Shown one piece after another: positions 29,204-41,006 of a DNA stretch of 64,000 nt (the stretch's first letter is position 1; every line of letters starts with the position of its first letter). The notes below the pieces were generated by a model that was given only the letters and a program-made list of their open reading frames with translations, ran no database searches and was not told the DNA's origin. The stretch is from NCBI GenBank assembly GCA_943787445.1, contig CALSML010000020.1:1-64000 (forward strand), in the 5' to 3' direction. Origin of the DNA: an uncultured Alphaproteobacteria bacterium. Lineage in GTDB: Bacteria > Pseudomonadota > Alphaproteobacteria > UBA6615. The position numbers and the translations under genes are program-made.

Positions 29204-30385
29204 TCATCGACTTAGCCCCCGCATCGCGTCGTCGAGACCCTCCACGGTGAGCGGGTACATCCGGCCATCCACCATCTCGGAGACCATGCCGATGGTCGGG
29301 AAATAGCGCCAGCGATCTTGGGGCATGGGATTGAGCCAGGCCACGTGCGGATATGTCCGGAACAGGCGGCGCATCCAAGTCTCGCCGGATTCCTCGTTCC
29401 AGTGCTCGACGCTGCCGCCGGGATGGGCGATCTCGTAAGGGCTCATGGTGGCGTCTCCCACCAGGATCAGCTTGTAATCTGAGGCATAGGTGTGGAGCAC
29501 ATCCCAGGTCGGGGTCCCGCCCCCGCGCCGGCGTCGGTTCTCCTTCCACAGGGATTCGTAGACACAATTGTGGAAGTAGAAATACTCGAGATGCTTGAAC
29601 TCGGTGCGGGCGGCCGAAAACAGCTCCTCGCACATCTTCACATGGGGATCCATCGAGCCACCCACATCGAAGAGCAGCAGCACCTTCACCGCATTGTGGC
29701 GTTCGGGCACCATGCGGATATCCAGCCAGCCGCCATTCTTCGCGGTCGAGCTGATCGTGTCGTCGAGATCGAGTTCCTCGGCAGCCCCTTCCCGGGCGAA
29801 CCGGCGCAGCCGCCGCAGGGCGACCTTGATGTTGCGGGTACCAATTTCCGTGTCGCCGTCGAGATCCCGGAACTCGCGCCGGTCCCAGACCTTCACCGCG
29901 GAATGGTTGCGGTTGCCCTCCTGGCCGATCCGCACGCCCTCGGGGTTGTAGCCCTGGGCCCCGAAGGGCGAGGTGCCCTGGGTTCCGATCCACTTCTTGC
30001 CCCCCTGGTGCCGGCTTTCCTGCTCGGCCAGGCGCTCGCGCAGGGTCTCCATGAGCTTTTCCCAGCCGCCCATGGCCTCGATCTGGGCCTTTTCCTCGTC
30101 GGACAGCTCCAACTCGCCCATCTTGCGCAGCCATTCCTCGGGAATCTCTGCTGGCCCGTCGTCGAATTCCGGCGGTTCGAGACCGCGAAACACATGCCCG
30201 AAGACCTGGTCGAACTTGTCGATATGGCGCTCATCCTTCACCAGGATCGCGCGGGCGAGGAAATAGAAATCCTCGACGTCATATTCGGCCAGGCCCTGAT
30301 CCATCGCCGAAAGCAGGTCGAGATATTCGCGCAGGGAGACCGGAACCTCGGCCTTGCGCAGCGTATAGAAGAGATCAGCGAACAT
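29204..30385 (-). CDS. VWA domain protein (CoxE-like), partner of MoxR ATPase
   Basis: This 393-residue cytosolic protein has a long acidic N-terminal region (YVEDFYFLARAILVK-like segment, ELELSDEEKAQIEAMGG) and a C-terminal von Willebrand A domain. The metal-ion-dependent adhesion motif is written DVGGSM, so the usual DxSxS has Gly at the second serine position. MoxR-VWA pairs act as chaperone-like systems inserting cofactors or activating enzymes. The MoxR gene lies 28 bases upstream on the same strand, a standard pairing. The frame itself is intact, unlike its upstream neighbours. Confidence 0.88.
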   Translation of the reverse strand: MFADLFYTLRKAEVPVSLREYLDLLSAMDQGLAEYDVEDFYFLARAILVKDERHIDKFDQVFGHVFRGLEPPEFDDGPAEIPEEWLRKMGELELSDEEKAQIEAMGGWEKLMETLRERLAEQESRHQGGKKWIGTQGTSPFGAQGYNPEGVRIGQEGNRNHSAVKVWDRREFRDLDGDTEIGTRNIKVALRRLRRFAREGAAEELDLDDTISSTAKNGGWLDIRMVPERHNAVKVLLLFDVGGSMDPHVKMCEELFSAARTEFKHLEYFYFHNCVYESLWKENRRRRGGGTPTWDVLHTYASDYKLILVGDATMSPYEIAHPGGSVEHWNEESGETWMRRLFRTYPHVAWLNPMPQDRWRYFPTIGMVSEMVDGRMYPLTVEGLDDAMRGLSR

Positions 30386-30412
30386 GGTCCGAGCGCAGCC
30401 CCGCCCGTCGCC

Positions 30413-31268
30413 CTAGTTTCCGGCCTGTTCGCGGCGGTTCAGGAAGGCCAGCCGCTCGAAAAGCTGCACATCCTGCTCGGATCTTCAGCAACGCGCCATA
30501 GAGCGGCGGAATCAGCCTGGCCGGATCATTCGTGCGCAGCTCCTCGGGATCGATATCCTCGGCGACCAGCAGCTTCAGCCAGTCGAGCAACTCGGAGGTC
30601 GAAGGCTTCTTCTTCAGACCCGGCACATCACGCAGATCATAGAACGGAGGTCAGCGCCTCGCGCAGCAGCCGCTTTTTGATGTCGGGGAAATGCACATCG
30701 ATGATCCGGGTCATCGTGTCGGGATCGGGAAACGCGATGTAGTGGAAGAAGCAGCGGCGCAGAAACGCGTCCGGCAGCTCCTTTTCGTTGTTCGAGGTGA
30801 TGATCACGATCGGCCGGTGCGCGCCTTGACCGTGCGCTTGGTCTCATAGACATGAACTCCATGCGGTCGAGCTCGAGCAGCAGGTCATTGGGGAACTCGA
30901 TATCGGCCTTGTCGATCTCGTCGATCAGCAGCACCGGCCGCGTCTCGCTTTCAAACGCTTCCCAGAGCTTGCCGCGCACGATGTAGTTCGCGATGTCCTG
31001 CACCCGCTCATCGCCCAGTTGCCCGTCACGCAGGCGCGAGCCACCGCGTCATAGTCATACAGCCCGTGCTGGGCCTTGGTGGTTGATTTGACATGCCATT
31101 CGATCAGCGGCGCGCCCAGTGCGTCGGCCACTTCATGGGCCAGCACCGTCTTGCCCGTCCCCGGCTCGCCCTTGACCAGCAGGGGGCGCTCCAGGGTCAC
31201 CGCCGCATTCACCGCGATCTGAAGATCATCGGTCGCCACATAGGACTGAGGTGCCCTGCAAATCGCAT
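30413..31268 (-). CDS. MoxR-family AAA+ ATPase, reading frame broken several times
   Basis: Across three frames the whole protein can be read: YVATDDLQIAVNAAVTLERPLL, Walker A GEPGTGKT, VLAHEVADALGAPLIEWH, VLLIDEIDKADIEFP (Walker B) and LLLELDRMEF. It continues through PPLYGALLK to LNRREQAGN and a TAG at 30413. ATG 31268 with GGAGAGC ahead gives a start. The breaks fit single-base changes: for example ATGGAGTTCATG lacks one C for MEFHVYE near 30854, and another base is missing near 30820. About 280 residues after repair. MoxR ATPases work with the VWA protein encoded directly downstream. The intact protein-level conservation argues for sequence error. Confidence 0.85.
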
Positions 31269-31299
31269 ATCCGCTCTCCGTTTGCGCAGCCCTAGGTCG

Positions 31300-34015
<2,716 letters not shown>

Positions 34016-34199
34016 TCAGCCCCACGCGTGCGCGCAAAACACGGCAAGCGAGGCGGTTTGTACCTGGTTAGCCGTCGCGCCGTCGACGAGCCACCGGTCA
34101 CGCCCGGCTTCGGCATCGCAAAAGCCTCTTCCGGATCGGGAAAGCCTCCTGTTCCCACCTCGCAGCCTCGGACGACGGGACAGTCGGCCTCCAGCCGGT

Positions 34200-35293
<1,094 letters not shown>

Positions 35294-35386
35294 TTTATGC
35301 TCCCATTCTGCAAATAGTTCTACGGCTGCCAAACGGCTTGTCCGCCTGTTGGAGCAACAATGTACCGGTTTTGTTCTTACTGTAAA

Positions 35387-35401
35387 GTTCTTTTTTTGTT
35401 C
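35387..35401. promoter_or_regulatory. LexA (SOS) box upstream of recA
   Basis: GTTC-TTTTTTT-GTTC is an exact GTTC-N7-GTTC, the LexA operator of alphaproteobacteria, about 94 bases before the recA start codon. The direct-repeat form is known to control recA in this class. Confidence 0.85.
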
Positions 35402-35517
35402 GCATTTGAAAATAGCTGCAACCAAGGGCTTCGCAAGCCTTTTTACAACATCATTCCGAACAATAACGGATTACTGCATGACGCGGAGTCGCAGCGAAGC
35501 TTCGCGCAATCCGAATT

Positions 35518-35931
35518 GAAGAACGGCTCGAAGATGTGTTCGACGTTTTCCTTGGGAATGCCGACCCCGGTGTCAGAGATCTTCACAATCACATAATCGC
35601 CCGGCGGCACGGGCTCGACCCCGCGCCGATGGTCAGACACGAGTGTTTCATTGCGGGTTTCGATGGTCAGTTCGCCATCTTCGGCCATGGCATCGCGGGC
35701 ATTCACAGCCAGATTGATGATCACCTGCTCGACCTGGCCCTGATCCGCACGCACTTGCCTCAGATCACGGCCATGCACCATATTCAGTTTGATATTGGCA
35801 CCGATCAGCCGGCGCAGCAGGTTCGACAGATCGCCGAGCACGTCAGTCATGGAAAGGACACGGGGCTGCAGGGTCTGTTGCCATGAGAAAGCCAGCAACT
35901 GACGCACCAGACCTGCCGAGCGGTTGGCACG
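35518..35931 (-). pseudogene. cckA: Internal fragment of hybrid histidine kinase CckA
   Basis: About 138 residues resemble the end of the DHp domain and most of the ATPase domain of CckA, the cell-cycle and CtrA-pathway kinase. Seen are ANRSAGLVRQLLAFS, LTDVLGDLSNLLRRLIG-like sequence, the N-box QVEQVIINLAVNARDAM, the G1 motif SDTGVGIPKEN and the F-box IFEPFF. Sequence on both sides is unrelated: the PAS/DHp start, the G2 box and the receiver domain are all missing. The surrounding ORF (35443-36087) therefore has foreign ends. Native cckA often precedes recA, so this looks like the right gene in the right place with both ends lost, by deletion or misassembly. Confidence 0.75.
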
Positions 35932-36089
35932 CCGTCCCCGAAGAGGATTGGCGCAAATCACGGCAAATTTGCCGAAAACTTTATGCAATCCCGAGTATCC
36001 CGCGACGCTGTTAACAAATGGTAAAGCGGTATAGACTGGCTGCCAGCAACAGGATGGTTGCCGCGTTCCGGGGGGAGTGCTGGTCAAAT

Positions 36090-36314
36090 ATGCTCTATCT
36101 GACCCGAAAAATTGGGGAATCCATCGTCATCAATGACGATATCGAAGTGACCGTGGTCGATGTCCGCGGCAAATCGATCAAGCTCGGCATGACCTTTCCC
36201 GAGGACGTATCTGTCTATCGCCGCGAGGTGTACGAACGCATCCTGGCCGAACAGGCTGGTGCTGCCGGCACGACCGACACGCCTCTCGAAAAAGACGAAG
36301 ACCCGGCACAATAG
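36090..36314 (+). CDS. csrA: Carbon storage regulator CsrA/RsmA
   Basis: A 74-residue RNA-binding translational regulator that blocks or stabilises GGA-containing mRNA leaders. It starts MLYLTRKIGESIVINDDIEV and has VVDVRGKSIKLGM and SVYRREVYERI, matching CsrA throughout, plus a short acidic tail (EKDEDPAQ). ATG 36090 is the family start; GGGGGAG lies 15 bases upstream. It is convergent with the porin gene, with a shared hairpin between. Confidence 0.95.
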   Translation: MLYLTRKIGESIVINDDIEVTVVDVRGKSIKLGMTFPEDVSVYRREVYERILAEQAGAAGTTDTPLEKDEDPAQ

Positions 36315-36317
36315 AAA

Positions 36318-36345
36318 ACGGCGCCCGCTCTGCGGAGCGGACGCC
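36318..36345. terminator. Hairpin between csrA and porin
   Basis: GGCGCCCGCTC-TGCG-GAGCGGACGCC forms a stem with one mismatch. On the minus strand it is followed by TTTT, so it best serves the porin gene, and may also end csrA transcripts. Confidence 0.65.
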
Positions 36346-36378
36346 GTCGTCAGGACATTGATCTGTCGGATCAGCCGA

Positions 36379-37521
36379 TCAGAAGTTGAACTGGTTGCTG
36401 ATCAGGAACACGGTGCCGTCGTTGTTCACGGCAGCGGCGGTCGCATTGATGTTGTCGGCTTCGATCAGGTGCAGCGCTGCTGCGATGTCCCAACCGGGCG
36501 CCACCGAATAGGATGCATCGAAGGAAAGAATTTCGATATCCGTATCCGAGATACCGGTCGTGTTGCCCTTGGAACTTTCGAACCAGCTGGCGCTGACACC
36601 CCAGGGCCCGGTCGTGTAGGAGCCACCAACGGTCCAGTAGGACCCGGCATCGGCACCACCCGCGCGGGCGGCGGCTGTCTGGCTCTGTTCGGCCAGATCG
36701 ACATAACCGGCACCCAAGGCAAAGGCTTCGAAGGAAATCTTGCCGCCGACGGAAATGGTTTCGACTTCGCCAAGACTGGCCGCTCCGGTGGCGGTTTCGG
36801 CATCGCCGAACTCACCGGTCAGGCTGAGCGTCAGACCGACCTTGTCGAAACTGCCATCCCAGTTGAGCCCAAGACCAACGACGTTCTCAAAATCGCCATC
36901 ATTGTCGGTCTCGGTCAGACCTGCTGTGCCGGAATTGGCACCCGTGTCAGGGGTTAGCGAGGCGCCGGCCTGGAAACCACCGATCCGCGGTGTGAAGTAG
37001 ATGACCTTGGTGGCATCACCCGTGATCGAGTTGCCGGTCGCCGCGATTCCGCCACCGGTGCCAAACTGAAAATAATCCGAAGCATCGCCATCCGGGCCGA
37101 GCCGGCCAACAAGCGCATCATCGCTTTCCACATACATGCGGTCGGTGGCGTCGTCATTGTCGCCCAGTTCGATACGACCCCAGCTGGCGCTGTCGATATA
37201 GGCATAGGCCTCATCGGAGCCCGCATTGTCCGATGCGGCAGCACCGGCGTTCAATTCGAATGCGACGCCATAGAGAATGCCATTATCGGCGATGTTGGAG
37301 GCCTCAACAAAAATCTCGGCCTCATCAACACCTAGGCTGTAACCGCGCCCGGCACCGGCCGATACATCCTGATCGTATATGGCCACATTGTAGACAAACT
37401 CGCCACCCACGGAGACGCTCATCGCGTCTTTCGAGCCGACCGAGCCGGCCTGTGCGGCGGTTGCAATTAGGACTGCTGTGGCGAGCGAACTCGTTCCGAG
37501 CAGAAAGCTTTTCTTCGTCAT
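36379..37521 (-). CDS. Outer-membrane porin (alphaproteobacterial general porin type)
   Basis: A 380-residue protein with a signal peptide (KKSFLLGTSSLATAVLIATAAQA) and a beta-strand-rich, Gly/Asp-rich mature sequence. It includes SVSVGGEFVYNVAIYDQDV and YAYIDSASWGRIELGDNDDATD, which are characteristic of the Porin_4/Gram-negative porin superfamily, and ends in a phenylalanine (NQFNF), the usual assembly signal. ATG 37521 (MTKKSF) is the start; the longer reading adds residues before the signal peptide. It lies downstream of znuA on the same strand with a hairpin between, so it is probably transcribed on its own. Zinc control is possible but not shown. Confidence 0.92.
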   Translation of the reverse strand: MTKKSFLLGTSSLATAVLIATAAQAGSVGSKDAMSVSVGGEFVYNVAIYDQDVSAGAGRGYSLGVDEAEIFVEASNIADNGILYGVAFELNAGAAASDNAGSDEAYAYIDSASWGRIELGDNDDATDRMYVESDDALVGRLGPDGDASDYFQFGTGGGIAATGNSITGDATKVIYFTPRIGGFQAGASLTPDTGANSGTAGLTETDNDGDFENVVGLGLNWDGSFDKVGLTLSLTGEFGDAETATGAASLGEVETISVGGKISFEAFALGAGYVDLAEQSQTAAARAGGADAGSYWTVGGSYTTGPWGVSASWFESSKGNTTGISDTDIEILSFDASYSVAPGWDIAAALHLIEADNINATAAAVNNDGTVFLISNQFNF

Positions 37522-37595
37522 AAGGATAAACTCCAACAAGTGGGTCCACGCATTGCGCGTGGGGGGAAAATTCAAAGACACATGTGTCGCGTCAC

Positions 37596-37612
37596 GGAGC
37601 CGTTCGGGCTCC
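37596..37612. terminator. Short hairpin between znuA and porin
   Basis: GGAGCC-GTTCG-GGCTCC forms a six-pair stem with no clear U-run. It could attenuate znuA read-through into the porin gene or lie in the porin leader. Confidence 0.3.
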
Positions 37613-37705
37613 TTGCTGGGCCCAGAATTGGGAACTCATAGTCATCACTGGTCGGTCAATACTCCTCTGGAATTTCATTAAAATCTCGGGTGTCCGCACG
37701 CGTTA

Positions 37706-38707
37706 TCAGGACAAACAGTCCCGCATCGAAGCCGCCATTCCGCGCATCAACGCAGAATAGAGATCGGCGCCAGCGTCAAGGTCCGCACCGAGTGGGTCTA
37801 GAACACCGGTGCGCGCTCCAGTTCCTTCTGCGACAACTTCGATCAACTTGGGTGTGAACTGGGGTTCAGCGAAAACGCACCCCGCACCAAGGCCCTGCAA
37901 TTTTTCTCGGATCTCCACAATGCGTTCTGCACCAGGAACCACTTCCGGGGAGACAGTGATCGACCCCACAGCATTCAGGCCGAAACGCTTCTCGAAGTAT
38001 TGATAGGCATCGTGAAAGACCACAAAGGGCGCGGCCTTTACCGGGGCGAGCGTCGCTGTCAGTTCCGTCGTGAGTTCACCCAGATCGGCTACAAGCTTGT
38101 CGGCATTGGAGCGATAGCGGGACGCATGCGCAGGGTCTGCAGCAATGAGCGTGTCCCTAATGGCAAGGACCAACGCCTGTGCATTCGCCGGATCAAGCCA
38201 GACATGAAGATCGGCCTCTCCGTCCTCATGGCCATGCGCGTCCGCATGTTCGTCCTTGTGGTCGTCATGCTCGTCCTTATGAGCGTGCTCATCCTTGTGG
38301 TCGTCGTGTTCGTCCGCATGTCCGTGATCGTGGTCGTGGGAATCAAATGTACCACCTTCGCGCACCGCAATCGTTGTAATCCCGTCAGCGTCGATCAACT
38401 CAATCACCCGGGCGTTGCCACCGAGCGTTTCCATCGGCTTTTCGAGGAACGGCTCGAGATCATGCCCAACCCAGAAAATCACATCTGCTGATTGCAGAGC
38501 GCGCGCCTGGGAAGGTTTCAGGCTGTAGGTGTGCGGTGATCCAGCACCTTCGACAATTAGGGCTGGTGTCCCAACACCCTGCATCACGCCTGAAACAAGC
38601 GAATGCACCGGCTTGATGGAAACGACGACCTTAACGTCAGCGAAGACACTCGACACAGAGATAATGGCCAGCGCGAGGCCTGCGGAAAACGTGCGGATAA
38701 AAAACAT
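37706..38707 (-). CDS. znuA: Zinc ABC transporter periplasmic binding protein ZnuA
   Basis: A cluster A-I solute-binding protein that delivers zinc to ZnuBC. After a signal peptide (TFSAGLALAIISVSSVFA) it has VVSIKPVHSLVSGVM, then a first metal histidine in GSPHTYSLKPSQA. A long His/Asp/Glu-rich loop (about 125-170, repeats of DEHDDHKDEHA) is typical of ZnuA and is a zinc-sensing or buffering lid. DLHVWLDPANAQ, FVVFHDAYQYFEKRFG and the C-terminal GVLDPLGAD also match the family. ATG 38707 is chosen for the GAAGG ahead of it. It is divergent from znuCB-zur across a shared operator. Confidence 0.95.
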   Translation of the reverse strand: MFFIRTFSAGLALAIISVSSVFADVKVVVSIKPVHSLVSGVMQGVGTPALIVEGAGSPHTYSLKPSQARALQSADVIFWVGHDLEPFLEKPMETLGGNARVIELIDADGITTIAVREGGTFDSHDHDHGHADEHDDHKDEHAHKDEHDDHKDEHADAHGHEDGEADLHVWLDPANAQALVLAIRDTLIAADPAHASRYRSNADKLVADLGELTTELTATLAPVKAAPFVVFHDAYQYFEKRFGLNAVGSITVSPEVVPGAERIVEIREKLQGLGAGCVFAEPQFTPKLIEVVAEGTGARTGVLDPLGADLDAGADLYSALMRGMAASMRDCLS

Positions 38708-38737
38708 CGGGGAAACCTTCAAGCAGCTCAAGATGTA

Positions 38738-38754
38738 ATGTTATTAAATAACAT
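38738..38754. promoter_or_regulatory. Zur-box palindrome in the znuA-znuC divergent promoter
   Basis: ATGTTATT-A-AATAACAT is a perfect 17-bp palindrome midway between the divergent zinc genes. Alphaproteobacterial Zur binds AT-rich palindromes with TGTTAT/ATAACA half-sites, and zur itself is in the operon, so autoregulated zinc repression is the likely role. Confidence 0.85.
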
Positions 38755-38819
38755 CAATTGCGTAATGGTGTAACATGTGCGATCAACAGCGACAAGCGCC
38801 AATTATCCCCAACGGACAC

Positions 38820-39665
38820 ATGCTGAATCAAACCCAACCCCTCGTCACATTGCAGAACGCTGGCCTGAACCGCGGAGGGCGCTGGCTGGTGCGCGGCATT
38901 GATCTGTCTGTGCGCCGCGGTGAGGTCGTCACACTAATCGGCCCCAACGGCGCCGGAAAATCCACCACAGCCAAAATTGCACTTGGCCTCGAAACCCCTG
39001 ATGAAGGCAGCGCGCGGCGGACAACTGGCCTGAAGATCGGCTATGTCCCACAGCAGCTCTCCATCGACTGGACTTTACCGCTGACCGTGAGGCGCTTCAT
39101 GTCCCTCACCGAGCGCGTGTCCAATACGGACATTCGCGAGGCTCTAGATGATGTGGGTATCGCCCATCTGGCGGACGCCGAAATCCGGTACTTATCTGGC
39201 GGCGAGTTCCAGCGCGCATTACTGGCCCGCGCGATTACGCGCAGACCCGACCTGCTAGTTCTCGACGAGCCAGTCCAGGGCGTCGATTTCGGCGGCGAGA
39301 TTGCGCTCTATGATCTGATCTCCGAGATCCGCTCCACGCTGGGCTGCGGCATCCTGATGATTTCGCATGATCTGCATGTGGTGATGGCAGGCACCGACAG
39401 CGTGGTCTGCCTGAATGGTCACATCTGCTGCCAAGGCCACCCCCACACTGTCGCGAAAAGTCCAGAATATCGCGAACTCTTTGGCGGACGCGCGGCGACG
39501 GCGCTGGCGGTCTATGAGCACGCCCATGATCACACCCACCTGCCCGATGGCAGCGTGCGACACGCCGATGGCTCATTGACGGAACACTGCCACCCTGAAG
39601 ACGGGCATCACCACGAACACGACGAAGAGCACCCGGCATTACCTGATGAGAACACCCATGCTTGA
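38820..39665 (+). CDS. znuC: Zinc ABC transporter ATP-binding protein ZnuC
   Basis: The ABC ATPase of the zinc importer. It has Walker A GPNGAGKST, Q-loop region GYVPQQL, signature LSGGEFQRALLARA and Walker B LLVLDEPVQGVD with the switch His in MISHDLHVV. The C-terminus is extended by a His-rich tail (about the last 40 residues, HAHDHTHLPDG and HHHEHDEEH), which may bind zinc. The start is ambiguous: ATG 38820 (MLNQTQPLV) is preferred over ATG 38775, which lies in the operator region. It overlaps znuB. Confidence 0.94.
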   Translation: MLNQTQPLVTLQNAGLNRGGRWLVRGIDLSVRRGEVVTLIGPNGAGKSTTAKIALGLETPDEGSARRTTGLKIGYVPQQLSIDWTLPLTVRRFMSLTERVSNTDIREALDDVGIAHLADAEIRYLSGGEFQRALLARAITRRPDLLVLDEPVQGVDFGGEIALYDLISEIRSTLGCGILMISHDLHVVMAGTDSVVCLNGHICCQGHPHTVAKSPEYRELFGGRAATALAVYEHAHDHTHLPDGSVRHADGSLTEHCHPEDGHHHEHDEEHPALPDENTHA

Positions 39666-40485
39666 TGATTTCTTTGTCCGCGCACTGATCGCAGGTGTTG
39701 GCGTCGCAGTCGTCGCCGGGCCATTGGGCTGTTTTATCGTCTGGCGACGGCTTGCCTATTTCGGCGACACGCTCTCTCATTCCGCACTACTCGGCGTCGC
39801 GCTGGCGCTTTTGTTTGACACCAACATCACTGTTGCTGTGTTCGGCGTCTCGGCGGCCGTGGCCTTGTCTCTGATGCTACTCCAGCGCAGCGCCACGCTC
39901 TCCTCGGATTCCTTGCTCGGCCTGCTCGCTCATTCCTCGCTGGCACTGGGGCTCGTGGTACTCGCCTTTATGAGTTGGGTCCGGGTCGATCTGATGGGCT
40001 TTCTGTTTGGTGATATTCTGGCCGTCTCCAACACCGACATCGCGATGATCTATGCCGGCGGTCTGATTGTCATCGTGACGCTCGTCCTGATCTGGCGTTC
40101 TCTGTTTGCGGCCACCGTGAACCTTGATCTCGCCGCAGCCGAAGGGCTCAACCCGACCCGGGCGAACATCATCTTCATGCTGCTGATGGCCTTGGTCATT
40201 GCGATTGCCATGAAGATCGTCGGCGTGCTGTTGATCACAGCGCTGTTAATCATTCCAGCCGCTACGGCACGACGCTTCGCGCGCGGACCCGAGCAAATGG
40301 CGATCCTCGCAGCCGTGATCGGCGCGACCGCGGTCATTGTTGGGCTGTTCGGTTCGCTGGAATGGGACACTCCGTCTGGACCTTCGATTGTAGTTGCCGC
40401 GCTGGCGCTCTTCCTGCTCAGCCTGCTGTCCGTGATAGGCCTTCTGACGCGACGCCCCGCGCCGCAGTGGGACAAACGCTCATGA
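39658..40485 (+). CDS. znuB: Zinc ABC transporter permease ZnuB
   Basis: An ABC-3 family inner-membrane permease with about eight hydrophobic segments. Family motifs include FVRALIAGVGVAVVAGPLGCFIVWRRLAYFGDTLSHSAL (seen in pieces), DLMGFLFGDILAVS and AMKIVGVLLITALLIIPAATAR. ATG 39658 overlaps the end of znuC. Length is about 275 residues. It forms the channel for zinc brought by ZnuA and is followed by zur in an ATGA overlap. Confidence 0.94.
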   Translation: MLDDFFVRALIAGVGVAVVAGPLGCFIVWRRLAYFGDTLSHSALLGVALALLFDTNITVAVFGVSAAVALSLMLLQRSATLSSDSLLGLLAHSSLALGLVVLAFMSWVRVDLMGFLFGDILAVSNTDIAMIYAGGLIVIVTLVLIWRSLFAATVNLDLAAAEGLNPTRANIIFMLLMALVIAIAMKIVGVLLITALLIIPAATARRFARGPEQMAILAAVIGATAVIVGLFGSLEWDTPSGPSIVVAALALFLLSLLSVIGLLTRRPAPQWDKRS

Positions 40486-40895
40486 CCCATGAAAATGGCG
40501 ACAATCTGCCCAAGCTGACCCGCAATCAGGCCTTCGTGTTCAAGACCCTGCAGGGGGCAGAAGGCCCACTCAGCGCCTACAAAATCCTCGACGAACTGCG
40601 TGATGACGGCTTCCGCGCACCGCTTCAGGTCTATCGCGCCCTCGACAAGCTGGTGGAACTCGGCCTCGTCCATCGCCTTGAAAGCCTCAATGCCTTTGTC
40701 GCCTGCGACCACCCCGATGGCGACCGGCACGGCGCGATTGCCTTTGCCATCTGCGAGGATTGCGGCCGGGTGGAGGAATTCGGCGATACGGAGATCACCG
40801 ATCGCCTCGGCAATTGGGCCCGCGCCGAGAAGTTCCGGCTCGACAAGACGATCATCGAATTGCGCGGCACTTGCCAATCCTGCGCGGCGGCCTGA
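40482..40895 (+). CDS. zur: Zinc uptake regulator Zur (Fur family)
   Basis: This 137-residue Fur-family repressor binds DNA when loaded with zinc. It has a winged-helix N-terminal domain (LTRNQAFVFKTLQGAEGPLSAYKILDEL in parts, APLQVYRALDKLVELGLVHRLESLNAFVAC) and a dimerisation domain with the structural zinc site cysteine pairs: ICEDCGRVEEF and TCQSCAA. The HDRHGAI-like segment is GDRHGAIAFAIC. It starts at ATG 40482 inside the znuB stop. It probably controls the palindrome at 38738-38754. Confidence 0.95.
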   Translation: MTHENGDNLPKLTRNQAFVFKTLQGAEGPLSAYKILDELRDDGFRAPLQVYRALDKLVELGLVHRLESLNAFVACDHPDGDRHGAIAFAICEDCGRVEEFGDTEITDRLGNWARAEKFRLDKTIIELRGTCQSCAAA

Positions 40896-41006
40896 AGCGC
40901 AAAAAAGCACCGCCATGTCAGGTTTGGCTTGACCCGCGCGCCCGGGTCTGAGAAACCGCGAATTCCACAAAAGTAGAATTTCCACAGATATATCCAAGGA
41001 AGCGCC

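Noticed and set aside
29492-30742. A 416-codon plus-strand frame opposite the VWA and MoxR genes
   Set aside because: It is the shadow of the VWA gene; its amino-acid makeup is unlike any family.
38220-38350. Short direct repeats that could suggest a CRISPR-like array
   Set aside because: They encode the HDDHKDEH-type repeats of ZnuA; there are no spacers of even length, and no cas genes anywhere in the window.
38000-38491. Plus-strand frame rich in Val and Arg opposite the znuA histidine loop
   Set aside because: The repetitive pattern is the reverse complement of the His/Asp/Glu repeat of ZnuA.
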